From an uncultured Prevotella sp. (GTDB taxonomy: Bacteria; Bacteroidota; Bacteroidia; Bacteroidales; Bacteroidaceae): 64,000 bases of DNA. Location: assembly GCA_944320675.1 (NCBI GenBank), contig CALUIJ010000147.1, positions 62,001-126,000 on the forward strand, written 5' to 3'. Both the position numbers and the translations under genes were made by a program. Under the pieces are notes generated by a model. It was not told where the DNA came from, did no database searches, and saw only the letters and a program-made list of their open reading frames with translations. Of this stretch, positions 1 through 8,475 are shown in pieces. Position 1 is the stretch's first letter; each line of letters opens with the position of its first letter.

Positions 1-2
1 AC

Positions 3-3000
3 CCGGCCAACCGCGAGGCGCAAGTTGAGATGGAACGTGCCGTAACGGCGCATCTCGGGGCAGTAGGGGCCTTGGTGGATACGTCGGGTTACGCCGAACC
101 TGATTTCGGCGAACAAGATTTCGACGTCGAGGCCACGGTCGTAATCCCCGTACGCAACAGGGAGAAGACCATCTGCGACGCAGTCGAGAGCGCGTTGTCG
201 CAGGTGACTACGTTCCCGTTCAACGTCATCGTCGTTGACAACCATTCAACCGACAGGACGACGCTGCTGCTCGAAAGCTACGACGACGATCGGCTGATAC
301 ACATAATACCACAACGCACCGACCTCGGCATCGGGGGATGCTGGAACGTAGCCGTCGACGACGCCCGTTGCGGCCGCTTTGCCGTACAGCTTGACAGCGA
401 CGACTTATATTCGTCGCCTTCGACATTGCAGACCATCGTCGACGCGTTCCATGAACAGCGCGCGGCCATGGTCGTTGGCAGTTACAGGACGTGCGACTTC
501 AACCTTAAGACACTGCCGCCCGGACTGGTAAACCATGCCGAATGGACCGATACGAACGGATGCAACAACGCCCTGCGCGTAAACGGGCTTGGGGCGCCGC
601 GCGCATTCTTTACACCGTTGCTCAGGCAGATACGCTTCCCCAACACGAGCTACGGCGAGGACTACGCCCTCGGGCTTGCCTTCAGCCGGAGGTTCAGGAT
701 AGGCCGCATATATAACGAGCTTTACCTTTGCCGCCGCTGGGCCGGCAACAGTGACGCCGCCCTGGGCATCGACAAGGTTAACGCCAACAACTTATACAAG
801 GACCGCCTGCGCACCATGGAACTTATGGCGCGCAAGCAGATGAACGCAGGCAGGGGCGGCATGCTTGAGGACAATTCACTTTGGCGGTTCTTCAACCGGC
901 AGATCGAGACTTGGGACTTGGCAAGGCGCAACTTCCGCGACTTGCAGGACGTGCGGACAAGAAGCCTCCCGGTGACGGACAACGAGTACGATTCAATCGG
1001 GAACGGCGCGCCGCAATCCGCCACCAATCCGCCATTGACGATAAAGTTGCAGTACAACCCGGCAAGGATAGTGTCGACGGGTGCGGCTACGGACACGGCT
1101 GCCATCAGCAGCCGTCCGTGCTTCCTGTGCCGCGGCAACCGCCCTGCCGAACAGATTTCGACGGCGTTCGGCGACGGATTCGAGATATTGGTCAACCCTT
1201 ATCCCATCCTGCCCGAACATTTCACGATACCTGCAACCACGCACCGGCCGCAGAGCATAGCTGGAGATTATGCCATTATGCGCCGTTTCCTGACAAGGCA
1301 TCCTGACATGACCGTGTTCTACAACGGCCCGCAGTGCGGAGCCTCCGCGCCCGACCACATGCACTTCCAGGCGGGCACGACGGGCGTGCTGCCATTGCAG
1401 GCGGCATGGATGAAATTGCAGCGCACGCTGGAAAAGTTGTATTCGCTCGATGCCCGCAACGACATATCCGTCGTAAGAGGATGGGTATGCCCTGCGTTGC
1501 TCATAAGGAGCGACAACGCCGAAGCTGACGCGGCATTGTTCGCAAAAGTGTATGAAGCCCTGCCGCAGGCCGGAGGACAACCTGAACCGATGATGAACAT
1601 CGTCGGCTGGACGGCCGACGGACAGTACTTGGCCGTGATATTCCCCCGCAGCAGCCACCGCCCGGCCTGCTATTACGCCGAAGGCGGCGGGAAGGTGCTC
1701 GTAAGTCCGGGAGCCCTTGACATGTGCGGATTAATAATAACCCCGCGCAAGGAGGACTTCGACGGTCTTACTCCAGGCGTAGCAGCCGGCATATTGCGCG
1801 AAGTGTCTTTGCCGGCCTGCGAGTTTGCCAAGGTCGTAGAGAAGATACGCGGCAGGGAACGATCCGAAAGTATGTTGCCGGACGTATGCCGCGACGGCGG
1901 CGAACCTTGCGTGCAAGTCGGGATTGTAAGTGCGGCCGGCATCCGTTTCTCCCTTAACGGCGAATACGTGGCGAAGGGAGAAGTTATGACGGGCAGGCAA
2001 CATGTCGAGTTCTCGGAAGGCGGCATCTTATGGAACGGGAGCTTGTACCGCGAACTTACGTTCTCGCCGAAAGGTAGCGGAGCGTCGTTCTCGCTCGAAG
2101 ACGTCACCATCGGCTTGAATTTCCATTGGCAACGCCGCGAGACACAGACGTTCCAAGGCGTGTTGAAGCTGGTCGTCGAAGCCGGCAAAGTATGCGCGGT
2201 CAACATCCTGCCGGTAGAGAGTTACCTGACGAGCGTGATTTCAAGCGAAATGAGAGCGACCTCGTCGCCCGAATTCCTCAAGGCCCATGCTGTAATATCA
2301 CGCAGCTGGCTCTTAGCCCAGATGGAGCGCAGGCGACGCCAGGACACAGGCGGCGGCAGCTTTTTCCCATTCGTGAAGAAAGACGACGAGCTGATACGTT
2401 GGTACGACCGCAGCGACCATACCATATTCGACGTATGCGCCGACGACCACTGCCAGCGCTACCAAGGCGTTACAAGGGCCGACAACATACACGTGGAACA
2501 GGCCGTAAGGGCCACGCGCGGCGAGATACTGACTTACGGCGGCAAGATATGCGACGCACGCTTCAGCAAGTGTTGCGGCGGAGTGACCGAGGAGTTCCAG
2601 TATTGCTGGGAAGACAGCCCCAAACCGTACCTGGCGGCAGTGCGCGACGCTGACGGCATGGCGGCCCGATTACCAGACTTAACGGTAGAAGCAGAAGCGG
2701 AGCGTTGGATAAGATCTTGCCCGGAATCATATTGCAATACTGACGATAAGGAGATTTTATCACAAGTGCTCAACGACTACGACCAAGAGACGTCAGACTT
2801 TTACCGTTGGCATGTTGAATACACCCAGGACAGGCTTGCGGCGCTCGTCAGCGGCAAGCTGAAGGTTGATTTCGGCAGGATACTCGACCTTGTGCCCCTT
2901 GAGCGCGGCCGCAGCGGCCGTATATGCAAATTGAAGATAGTCGGAACCAAGCGCACCTTTACGGTAGGCAAGGAGCTCGAGATACGCCGCGTCCTGAGCG

Positions 3001-3215
3001 ACACGCACCTTTACAGCAGTGCGTTCGTGGTCGACAAGTTCGACATTGCCGGCGACGGCGCGCCGTCGCACTTCGTACTAACCGGCGCAGGCTGGGGTCA
3101 CGGCGTCGGCCTCTGCCAGATAGGCGCCGCCGTGATGGGAGCGAAAGGCTGCAAGTACGACGAAATACTGTTGCACTATTACAGCGGGGCCGAGATACGG
3201 AAGATATATGATTGA
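3..3215 (+). CDS. GT2 glycosyltransferase / HIT-like DUF4922 / SpoIID fusion protein (5' end outside the window)
   Basis: The protein has three parts, numbered from the ATG at base 30. Residues 33-240 form a family 2 glycosyltransferase domain (VVIPVRN, acidic LDSDD at 121-125). Residues 340-600 match DUF4922, a HIT/GalT-like nucleotidyl-transfer fold, with CFLC at 364-367, NPYPILPEHF at 389-398 and HMHF at 443-446. Residues 620-1061 form a SpoIID/LytB domain (NILPVESYL, SSEM, GWGHGVGLCQIGA), the family that in sporulators cuts or stimulates cutting of peptidoglycan glycan strands. The frame is open back to base 3, so translation probably starts before the window. The AmpG-like transporter 88 bp downstream suggests cell-wall sugar handling. 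The substrates of the first two domains are not evident from the sequence. Confidence 0.8.
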   Translation, partial: PANREAQVEMERAVTAHLGAVGALVDTSGYAEPDFGEQDFDVEATVVIPVRNREKTICDAVESALSQVTTFPFNVIVVDNHSTDRTTLLLESYDDDRLIHIIPQRTDLGIGGCWNVAVDDARCGRFAVQLDSDDLYSSPSTLQTIVDAFHEQRAAMVVGSYRTCDFNLKTLPPGLVNHAEWTDTNGCNNALRVNGLGAPRAFFTPLLRQIRFPNTSYGEDYALGLAFSRRFRIGRIYNELYLCRRWAGNSDAALGIDKVNANNLYKDRLRTMELMARKQMNAGRGGMLEDNSLWRFFNRQIETWDLARRNFRDLQDVRTRSLPVTDNEYDSIGNGAPQSATNPPLTIKLQYNPARIVSTGAATDTAAISSRPCFLCRGNRPAEQISTAFGDGFEILVNPYPILPEHFTIPATTHRPQSIAGDYAIMRRFLTRHPDMTVFYNGPQCGASAPDHMHFQAGTTGVLPLQAAWMKLQRTLEKLYSLDARNDISVVRGWVCPALLIRSDNAEADAALFAKVYEALPQAGGQPEPMMNIVGWTADGQYLAVIFPRSSHRPACYYAEGGGKVLVSPGALDMCGLIITPRKEDFDGLTPGVAAGILREVSLPACEFAKVVEKIRGRERSESMLPDVCRDGGEPCVQVGIVSAAGIRFSLNGEYVAKGEVMTGRQHVEFSEGGILWNGSLYRELTFSPKGSGASFSLEDVTIGLNFHWQRRETQTFQGVLKLVVEAGKVCAVNILPVESYLTSVISSEMRATSSPEFLKAHAVISRSWLLAQMERRRRQDTGGGSFFPFVKKDDELIRWYDRSDHTIFDVCADDHCQRYQGVTRADNIHVEQAVRATRGEILTYGGKICDARFSKCCGGVTEEFQYCWEDSPKPYLAAVRDADGMAARLPDLTVEAEAERWIRSCPESYCNTDDKEILSQVLNDYDQETSDFYRWHVEYTQDRLAALVSGKLKVDFGRILDLVPLERGRSGRICKLKIVGTKRTFTVGKELEIRRVLSDTHLYSSAFVVDKFDIAGDGAPSHFVLTGAGWGHGVGLCQIGAAVMGAKGCKYDEILLHYYSGAEIRKIYD

Positions 3216-3303
3216 TTCACATTTCATAACCGGTCGCGCGCAGGACGCAAGGCAGACCACTACAATCCATGCGGAGCCGGTTACGGATTACGGATTATGA
3301 ATT

Positions 3304-4620
3304 ATGAATAGCAGGTTAAGCAAGAATCCTTGGAGCTGGGTGCCTTCGCTGTATTTTGCCGAAGGCCTGCCGTATGTCGCGGTTATGACGATATCGCTGG
3401 TGCTCTACAAACAGTTGGGGCTAACCAACGCCGAGATAACGTTTTACACGTCATGGCTCTATCTGCCGTGGGTGATAAAACCCTTGTGGAGTCCGTTCGT
3501 CGACGTTGTTAAGACAAAGCGATGGTGGATAATAACAATGCAGCTGTTAATCGGCGCAGCGTTCGGCGGAGTGGCGTTCACCATCCCGACGGAGTTCTGG
3601 CTTCAGGGCACGCTGTTCTTCTTTTGGGTGATGGCCTTCGGCAGCGCCACCCACGACATTGCCGCCGACGGCTTCTACATGCTCGGCCTCGACCTGCACA
3701 AGCAGGCATGGTTCGTAGGGATACGCAGCACGTTCTACCGGTTGGCCACGATCTTCGGACAAGGATTCCTCGTCATGGTGGCCGGCAACCTGCAAGTGAT
3801 GTTCCGCGGCAGCATACGCTACTCGTGGAGCCTGATGTTCTATGGCGTTACCGGACTGTTCATCGCCCTTTGGCTGTGGCACAGTTTGGTGTTGCCTTGC
3901 CCTTTGTCCGACCGCAGACAGCATGGCGCACGCACGGAAAGTATCTGGAGCGGACTGTGCCATTCGGTTAAGACGTTCTTCACAAAGCTGCCGTTAAAAG
4001 AGGTTGTATGGGCTTTCATGTTCATGCTGTTTTACCGCATGCCGGAAGGATTGTTGGCCAAGGTGTCGTCACTCTTCCTTATCGACAGCACCGCAAACGG
4101 CGGCCTCGGCCTTTCCCCGCAAGAATACGGTTTCGTACAAGGCACGGTGGGTATTGTCGGACTGACATTGGGCGGAATACTCGGCGGCATGGCCGCCGGC
4201 CGCGACGGATTGAAGAAGTGGCTTTGGCCCATGGTGTGCGCCATAACCCTGCCCGACCTCGCATACGTCTACCTCAGCGGCGTAATGCCGTCAAACTTCG
4301 CGGTAATAAACGCCTGCGTGTTTGTCGAGCAGTTCGGTTACGGTTTCGGTTTCACTGCATACATGTTGTACCTTATTTATTATAGTCAAGGAGAATATAA
4401 GACATCACATTACGCCCTATGCACGGCCTTAATGGCATTGTCGATGATGCTCCCTGGGCTGGTTGCGGGCTGGTTGCAGGAACTTGTAGGATATTTCCAC
4501 TTCTTCATCATCGTCGTGCTGCTATGCGCCGTGACGTTCGTGGTTGCGGCGTTCATAAAGATAGATCCTGAATTCGGTAAGAAACAAGCCGGCATTCAAA
4601 ACAGGCAAGAAGACAATTGA
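3304..4620 (+). CDS. MFS transporter, AmpG-like
   Basis: This 438-residue, very hydrophobic protein has about 12 predicted membrane segments. The N-terminal region (NPWSWVPSLYFAEGLPY) and the motif SATHDIAADGFY near residue 115 are typical of the AmpG/acetyl-CoA transporter branch of the major facilitator superfamily. AmpG proteins import anhydro-muropeptides across the inner membrane. The gene follows a SpoIID-domain gene in the same direction, a pairing that fits peptidoglycan recycling. That role is inferred, because the branch also contains transporters of other sugars. The start has no strong Shine-Dalgarno sequence and lies in an AT-rich repeated run (ggattacggattatgaatta). Confidence 0.75.
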   Translation: MNSRLSKNPWSWVPSLYFAEGLPYVAVMTISLVLYKQLGLTNAEITFYTSWLYLPWVIKPLWSPFVDVVKTKRWWIITMQLLIGAAFGGVAFTIPTEFWLQGTLFFFWVMAFGSATHDIAADGFYMLGLDLHKQAWFVGIRSTFYRLATIFGQGFLVMVAGNLQVMFRGSIRYSWSLMFYGVTGLFIALWLWHSLVLPCPLSDRRQHGARTESIWSGLCHSVKTFFTKLPLKEVVWAFMFMLFYRMPEGLLAKVSSLFLIDSTANGGLGLSPQEYGFVQGTVGIVGLTLGGILGGMAAGRDGLKKWLWPMVCAITLPDLAYVYLSGVMPSNFAVINACVFVEQFGYGFGFTAYMLYLIYYSQGEYKTSHYALCTALMALSMMLPGLVAGWLQELVGYFHFFIIVVLLCAVTFVVAAFIKIDPEFGKKQAGIQNRQEDN

Positions 4621-4703
4621 CGGGCAGGCATGAAGATTTGCATTGTTTGATTGACGCTCTCCTGCCGTGCGTTCACCACTTGTCTGCTAAAAAAATATAA
4701 ACA

Positions 4704-5633
4704 ATGGATTCTAGAGAACGGAAAATTTACCGTGTTACGGTAATTGGCAGCATAATCAACGTGCTGCTTGTTGCGCTTAAGTTTGCTTTCGGCATACTGG
4801 GACGCTCGTCGGCTATGATAGCCGATGCCGTGCACTCGCTGTCCGACCTTGTGACGGATGTCGTAGTGATAGTGTTCGTCAAACTTGGCAACAAGCCCCA
4901 AGACAGCGACCACGATTACGGTCACGGTAAGTATGAGACATTGGCCACGGCTTTCATCGGTATGGCGTTGCTTGCCGTCGGCATAATGATTCTATACGGC
5001 GGAGTAGAGAAAATCGCAGCCGCGCTGCGAGGAGAGGCGTTGCCACAGCCGGGCATGATAGCACTCTGGGCGGCCATTATAAGCATAGTCTCGAAAGAAT
5101 GGTGCTACCGCTTCACGGCGAGGGTGGGGCGGCAGACATCGTCACAGGCGGTCATAGCCAACGCATGGCACCACCGCAGCGACGCTTTCTCGTCGATAGG
5201 CACAGCCCTCGGCATATCCGGAGCGATTTTCTTAGGCAGCCGCTGGACCGTACTCGACCCTATTGCCGCCGTAGTCGTAAGCGTGTTTATCGTGAAAACG
5301 GCAATAAAGTTGATGAAACAAGCATCCGACGAACTTCTTGAAAAGAGCTTGCCCGACGCCGTTGAACGGCGCATAGAGGCCATAGCCGAATGCGAAGCCG
5401 GAGTAAGCGGCATACACAACATACGTACCCGCCGCATAGGCAGCCGCGTATCGATAGAAATGCACTTGCGCATGCCCGGCGAAACGACGCTTTACGAAGC
5501 CCATCAACACGCATCGAACATAGAACGCCGGTTGCGCCAAGAGTTCGGCGAGGGCACCTACATCAGCCTGCATCTTGAACCGTTAAAGGTCAACGGACGG
5601 TATGTTGAACCGGAAAAGAGCCCTTTGAATTAA
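4704..5633 (+). CDS. Cation diffusion facilitator (CDF) metal efflux transporter
   Basis: This 309-residue inner-membrane protein has the CDF signature DAVHSLSD (41-48), HDYGHGKYE (70-78) and HHRSDAF (156-162). These supply the aspartates and histidines of the transport site. The C-terminal 90 residues form the cytoplasmic metal-binding dimerisation domain. CDF proteins export Zn, Fe, Mn or Co in exchange for protons; the first motif is the HxxxD type, but the metal cannot be settled from sequence. A ZIP-type importer lies convergently just downstream, so the locus pairs efflux with uptake. The stop codon lies inside a dispersed hairpin repeat. Confidence 0.9.
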   Translation: MDSRERKIYRVTVIGSIINVLLVALKFAFGILGRSSAMIADAVHSLSDLVTDVVVIVFVKLGNKPQDSDHDYGHGKYETLATAFIGMALLAVGIMILYGGVEKIAAALRGEALPQPGMIALWAAIISIVSKEWCYRFTARVGRQTSSQAVIANAWHHRSDAFSSIGTALGISGAIFLGSRWTVLDPIAAVVVSVFIVKTAIKLMKQASDELLEKSLPDAVERRIEAIAECEAGVSGIHNIRTRRIGSRVSIEMHLRMPGETTLYEAHQHASNIERRLRQEFGEGTYISLHLEPLKVNGRYVEPEKSPLN

Positions 5634-5732
5634 GAGTTAAGAATTAAGAGTTAAGAATTAAGAAAACATGTCTCGTTGCATTGTTTCAACTAAAGCATAT
5701 TTTCTTAATTCTTAACTCTTAATTCTTAATTT
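5628..5732. repeat. Dispersed hairpin repeat, family 1 (TTAAGAGTTAAGAATTAAG type)
   Basis: The left arm (5628-5670) holds tandem copies of aagagttaagaatt. The right arm (5695-5732) is its inverted complement, with a 24-bp loop. The element lies between the convergent CDF and ZIP genes, contains the CDF stop codon, and could act as a two-way terminator. Related arms occur at 27651-27740, 30396-30417 and 53724-53799. Confidence 0.85.
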
Positions 5733-5757
5733 AACGAAACTCTTAACTCTTTATTGG

Positions 5758-6540
5758 TCATCCCAGCACCACGTCGAGCACCATCATCAGCGTAAAACCA
5801 ACGGCGAAGCCTATTGTGCCGACGTTGGAATGCTCGCCTTCTGACATTTCGGGTATCAATTCCTCCACCACGACGTAAAGCATCGCCCCGGCGGCAAAAG
5901 CCAACAGGTAAGGCATGGCCGGCGTAATGGCCGAAGCCAGCAACACAACCAACAGTCCGCCTACGGGCTCTACCAATCCGCTAAGCGCACCCATTGCAAA
6001 CGAACGCAGGCGGCTGTTGCCTGCGGCGCGCATCGGCATCGATACGATTGCTCCCTCGGGCACGTTCTGTATCGCAATGCCGAGAGCCATGGCCATGGCT
6101 GCCGCAGCGGTTATCTGCCCACCGCCCTGCATGGCTCCGGCCAACACAACGCCGACGCTCATGCCCTCCGGCAAGTTGTGAATCGTAACGGCAAGCGAGA
6201 GCATGGCCGTACGCGACAGTCGGCAACGCGGCCCTTCAGGCTCGGCGCAGCCGATATGCAAGTGCGGAGTCAACTTGTCTATTGCCAACAGAAGAGCCAT
6301 GCCGGCCAGTAAGCCTACGACAGCGGGAACAACGGCCATGCGACCCATGCCGGCGCACATCTCCATTCCGGGAATGAGCAGCGACCATACCGAGGCCGCC
6401 ACCATTACGCCGGAGGCGAAACCCAACAACGACTTCTGTGCCAATACGGGCATGCCCCTCTTCATGAAGAACACGAATGCAGAGCCTAAAACCGTGCCGA
6501 GAAACGGGATAAGCAATGTTAGCAACATATATTCTTTCAT
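5758..6540 (-). CDS. ZIP-family metal transporter (ZupT/GufA-like)
   Basis: This 260-residue protein has eight likely membrane segments. The two ZIP transport-site motifs are clear: HNLPEG at 121-126 and QNVPEG at 158-163, with VVEELIPE near residue 225. These motifs define zinc/divalent-metal uptake carriers of the GufA branch. A variable loop near residues 95-110 contains a His and two Cys (HIGC, PRCR), as often seen in ZIP proteins. The gene is monocistronic, with its own promoter upstream. The transported metal (Zn, Fe or Mn) cannot be decided from sequence. Confidence 0.9.
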   Translation of the reverse strand: MKEYMLLTLLIPFLGTVLGSAFVFFMKRGMPVLAQKSLLGFASGVMVAASVWSLLIPGMEMCAGMGRMAVVPAVVGLLAGMALLLAIDKLTPHLHIGCAEPEGPRCRLSRTAMLSLAVTIHNLPEGMSVGVVLAGAMQGGGQITAAAAMAMALGIAIQNVPEGAIVSMPMRAAGNSRLRSFAMGALSGLVEPVGGLLVVLLASAITPAMPYLLAFAAGAMLYVVVEELIPEMSEGEHSNVGTIGFAVGFTLMMVLDVVLG

Positions 6541-6559
6541 ATTAGTATGTTTACATCCG

Positions 6560-6591
6560 CAAAGTTACTAATTTATTCCCGATCCGGCAAT
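6560..6591 (-). promoter_or_regulatory. Promoter for the ZIP transporter gene
   Basis: Read on the minus strand, the -7 element is TAACTTTG (6560-6567). A near-match -33 box, ATTG, follows after a 20-bp spacer at 6588-6591. Initiation would fall near 6553, a short leader before the start codon at 6540. Confidence 0.55.
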
Positions 6592-6775
6592 ACCTGAAAC
6601 GTATGAAAAAAACGTAGCGTGAAAGGGGAAAGCAGCGCACGAATACACATGCATGAAAATCAGATATGCGTTTTAACAAAATATTTTTTACAACGACACG
6701 CTTTGTCGCATAGTATTCATACCTTTGCATAAAGTTTGTATTACCGGTGTGGCAGAAAACAGAAAGGAAGAAAAC

Positions 6776-7690
6776 ATGAGCAAGCAAGTTGAAGGAATGA
6801 GGCGCATGCTGCTTATACTCGATAGGGTAAGGCGGAAGGGAAGGTTCATGCCGAAGGACGAGTTGCTGAAATATGTCAACGACAAAATGTCCGACCTGTA
6901 CGGATACCGCAGCATAACAGGGCGCACGCTCGAACGCGACATAAATGACATAAGCGAGTTTTTCGGAATCGGCATCACGTACAACCGTACAAAACGGGGA
7001 TATTTCATCCGCAACGATTACAGCACGTATGACGGCAGGATAAGCCAACTGATGATGAATTTCGACCTTGTGAACGCTCTCGACCGTGACACCAATCTAT
7101 CTTCATTCGTGCTCGCCGAGCACCACCGGCCGCTATACAGCCACTGGCTAATGCCATTGGTCAGGGCCATTCGCGACAGTCACCCGGTAGCGTTCGATTA
7201 CATGAACTACCGTAACGACTGCAACGAAAAACATTTCGAGGTGCTGCCGCATTACCTCAAGGAATCAAACCAACGCTGGTATCTCTTGGCTTACGATGGG
7301 GCGGCGATGAAAACATTCGGCGTTGACCGCATACGCAACCTCGAAGTTGCGGTAGGCGAAACGTTCGAACGCAACACCGACATAGACGTGGCCGAGCTTT
7401 TCCGCGACTGTTACGGACTGTGGAACGACGGGAAAATACCGGTTGAGGACATCGAACTGCGCTACGACGCCCTCGACGGGCGCTTCATAAAGTCGGCGCC
7501 GATACACCACTCACAGAAGATATTGGCCGACACTAGCGACGAGTTCCGCATATCCTTGCGCCTGCGCATAACCAACGATTTCGTAATGGAACTGCTCTCG
7601 CGCAGCCGTTCGCTCGAAGTAATAAAGCCGCAACATCTGCGTGAGCGTATACGACACATTTACGAAGAGGCGTTGAAGCGTAATTCGTGA
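6776..7690 (+). CDS. WYL-domain transcriptional regulator
   Basis: This 304-residue regulator has an N-terminal winged-helix region (residues 1-80) and a central WYL domain. The WYL domain has the defining RWYLLAYDG followed by FGVDRIRNLEV. WYL proteins bind small ligands or nucleic acid and regulate many stress and defence loci. The ATG at 6776 is preferred over one at 6725: it has a purine-rich ribosome site (aggaag) 7 bp upstream, and a -7-like TACCTTTG at 6720-6727 would start transcription downstream of 6725. No operon partner is visible, so the target is unknown. It may act on the divergent ZIP gene, but that is only inference from position. Confidence 0.85.
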   Translation: MSKQVEGMRRMLLILDRVRRKGRFMPKDELLKYVNDKMSDLYGYRSITGRTLERDINDISEFFGIGITYNRTKRGYFIRNDYSTYDGRISQLMMNFDLVNALDRDTNLSSFVLAEHHRPLYSHWLMPLVRAIRDSHPVAFDYMNYRNDCNEKHFEVLPHYLKESNQRWYLLAYDGAAMKTFGVDRIRNLEVAVGETFERNTDIDVAELFRDCYGLWNDGKIPVEDIELRYDALDGRFIKSAPIHHSQKILADTSDEFRISLRLRITNDFVMELLSRSRSLEVIKPQHLRERIRHIYEEALKRNS

Positions 7691-7746
7691 ATGCGACTCA
7701 TGGCCTTTCGCACAACAAAAGACGGCAAACGGCAATGCTAAAGACC

Positions 7747-7773
7747 GCCTTTTGCAATGCAAAAGACGGCGTA
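7747..7773 (+). terminator. Hairpin after the WYL gene, made of CTTTTGCA-type repeat
   Basis: CGCCTTTTGCA pairs with TGCAAAAGaCGGCG across almost no loop. Related aaaagacgg words lie just upstream at 7720-7740. This is one of four clusters in the window built from the same words (see 25375-25460, 40680-40830 and 49290-49350). Confidence 0.55.
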
Positions 7774-7866
7774 TTGGCAACAGCTTGATAATCAGAAAGT
7801 TAATAACCGTATATCATCCAACAGATAATGCCACAACACAAACATTATATAAAAATAACCCCACAA

Positions 7867-7898
7867 TTTGTCAGTATGGCCAAATATTCGTATATTTG
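7867..7898 (+). promoter_or_regulatory. Strong Bacteroidetes promoter for the structured RNA and GIY-YIG cassette
   Basis: A consensus TTTG (-33, 7867-7870) and TATATTTG (-7, 7891-7898, followed by C) are separated by 20 bp. Transcription should start near 7905, immediately before the first hairpin of the RNA at 7906-8185. Confidence 0.75.
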
Positions 7899-7904
7899 CA
7901 CCAT

Positions 7905-8190
7905 ACGCCCGACGCTTCGGGCATGACATATCGGTGAAAGTGTTACGCTTTTGTCCTCTCGTGGGAATCTGGTAAATTTCAATTTGGACGAGGATAGACG
8001 CAACGCTCACTGCTTGGTATTTCCGTGCGGCCCGTATTGGGCACCGGAAATATACAAGTGTGGGGTTGTTGTTTGTTACGTCCAAAGGTTTACCAGAGCC
8101 TCCACGGGATAGCAAACGGCCGGCTCCACACTTTCCGTTTACTAACCTGCCGAACTTTACAGGAGCCTATGGGCGAGGCAAAAACAATTT
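7905..8190 (+). ncRNA. Highly structured RNA of about 290 nt, unidentified (leader or independent RNA)
   Basis: Right after the promoter comes a perfect 6-bp hairpin (GCCCGA/TCGGGC, 7906-7921). A long rod follows, formed by distant arms: GAAAGTGT (from 7934) with ACACTTTC (from 8131), CGTGG with CCACG, TCTGGTAAA with TTTACCAGA, TTTGGACG with CGTCCAAA, and an apical stem TATTTCC/GGAAATA around 8020-8055. The pairs are nested in the correct order, so this is one fold of about 200 nt. A small hairpin (CCTG/CAGG) near 8144-8163 follows it. The overall shape recalls 6S RNA, but no T-run terminator precedes the 88-residue gene at 8197, so it may be the leader of that transcript. No tmRNA, RNase P or SRP core sequence is seen. 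Confidence 0.6.
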
Positions 8191-8196
8191 ATAATC

Positions 8197-8463
8197 ATGG
8201 AATGGAATGAATTAAAAAAGAGAATTGCCGACGAGTATGATAGGCGACAGTTGAAATCGGATGTGCGTTACAGGGCATTGGACAATATTGGCGATTACCT
8301 GAAAGCCTACCATAAAGACGTTATCACCAATGTAAGCGCATTAATGAGTATTGACAGGAATGAATTGAAAGAGGCTTATCGTAATCATAAGCCAAGTAAA
8401 AAACTAAGCGGTGCAGAGAGTAGCGCATTCAATGAAATTTACAATCAACTAAGAATGTTATAA
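8197..8463 (+). CDS. Hypothetical protein of 88 residues upstream of a GIY-YIG nuclease
   Basis: I do not recognise this family. The protein is charged and looks helical, with no signal peptide, membrane segment or cysteine pair. It starts MEWNELKKRIADEY. The gene is more AT-rich than its neighbours, has no Shine-Dalgarno sequence, begins directly after the structured RNA, and ends 12 bp before the nuclease gene. The two genes are therefore probably co-transcribed from the promoter at 7867-7898. It could be a partner, inhibitor or RNA-binding accessory of the nuclease. None of these roles has direct support. Confidence 0.7.
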   Translation: MEWNELKKRIADEYDRRQLKSDVRYRALDNIGDYLKAYHKDVITNVSALMSIDRNELKEAYRNHKPSKKLSGAESSAFNEIYNQLRML

Positions 8464-8475
8464 AACTACATTGCT

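Noticed and set aside
1319..1658. Open frames on the minus strand across the first gene, up to 221 codons
   Set aside because: They mirror the GC-rich third-position pattern of the 1061-residue fusion gene and show no domain, start signal or family resemblance.
5628..5732. CRISPR array from the tandem aagagttaagaatt words
   Set aside because: There are no unique spacers of constant length and the arms are inverted; the same element recurs singly at other gene ends.
7905..8190. tmRNA, RNase P RNA or SRP RNA as the identity of the structured RNA
   Set aside because: The conserved cores (tRNA-like ends, the GAGGAAAGTC region, the GGAAGG-type SRP loop) are not present. Only a 6S-like or novel identity remains open.
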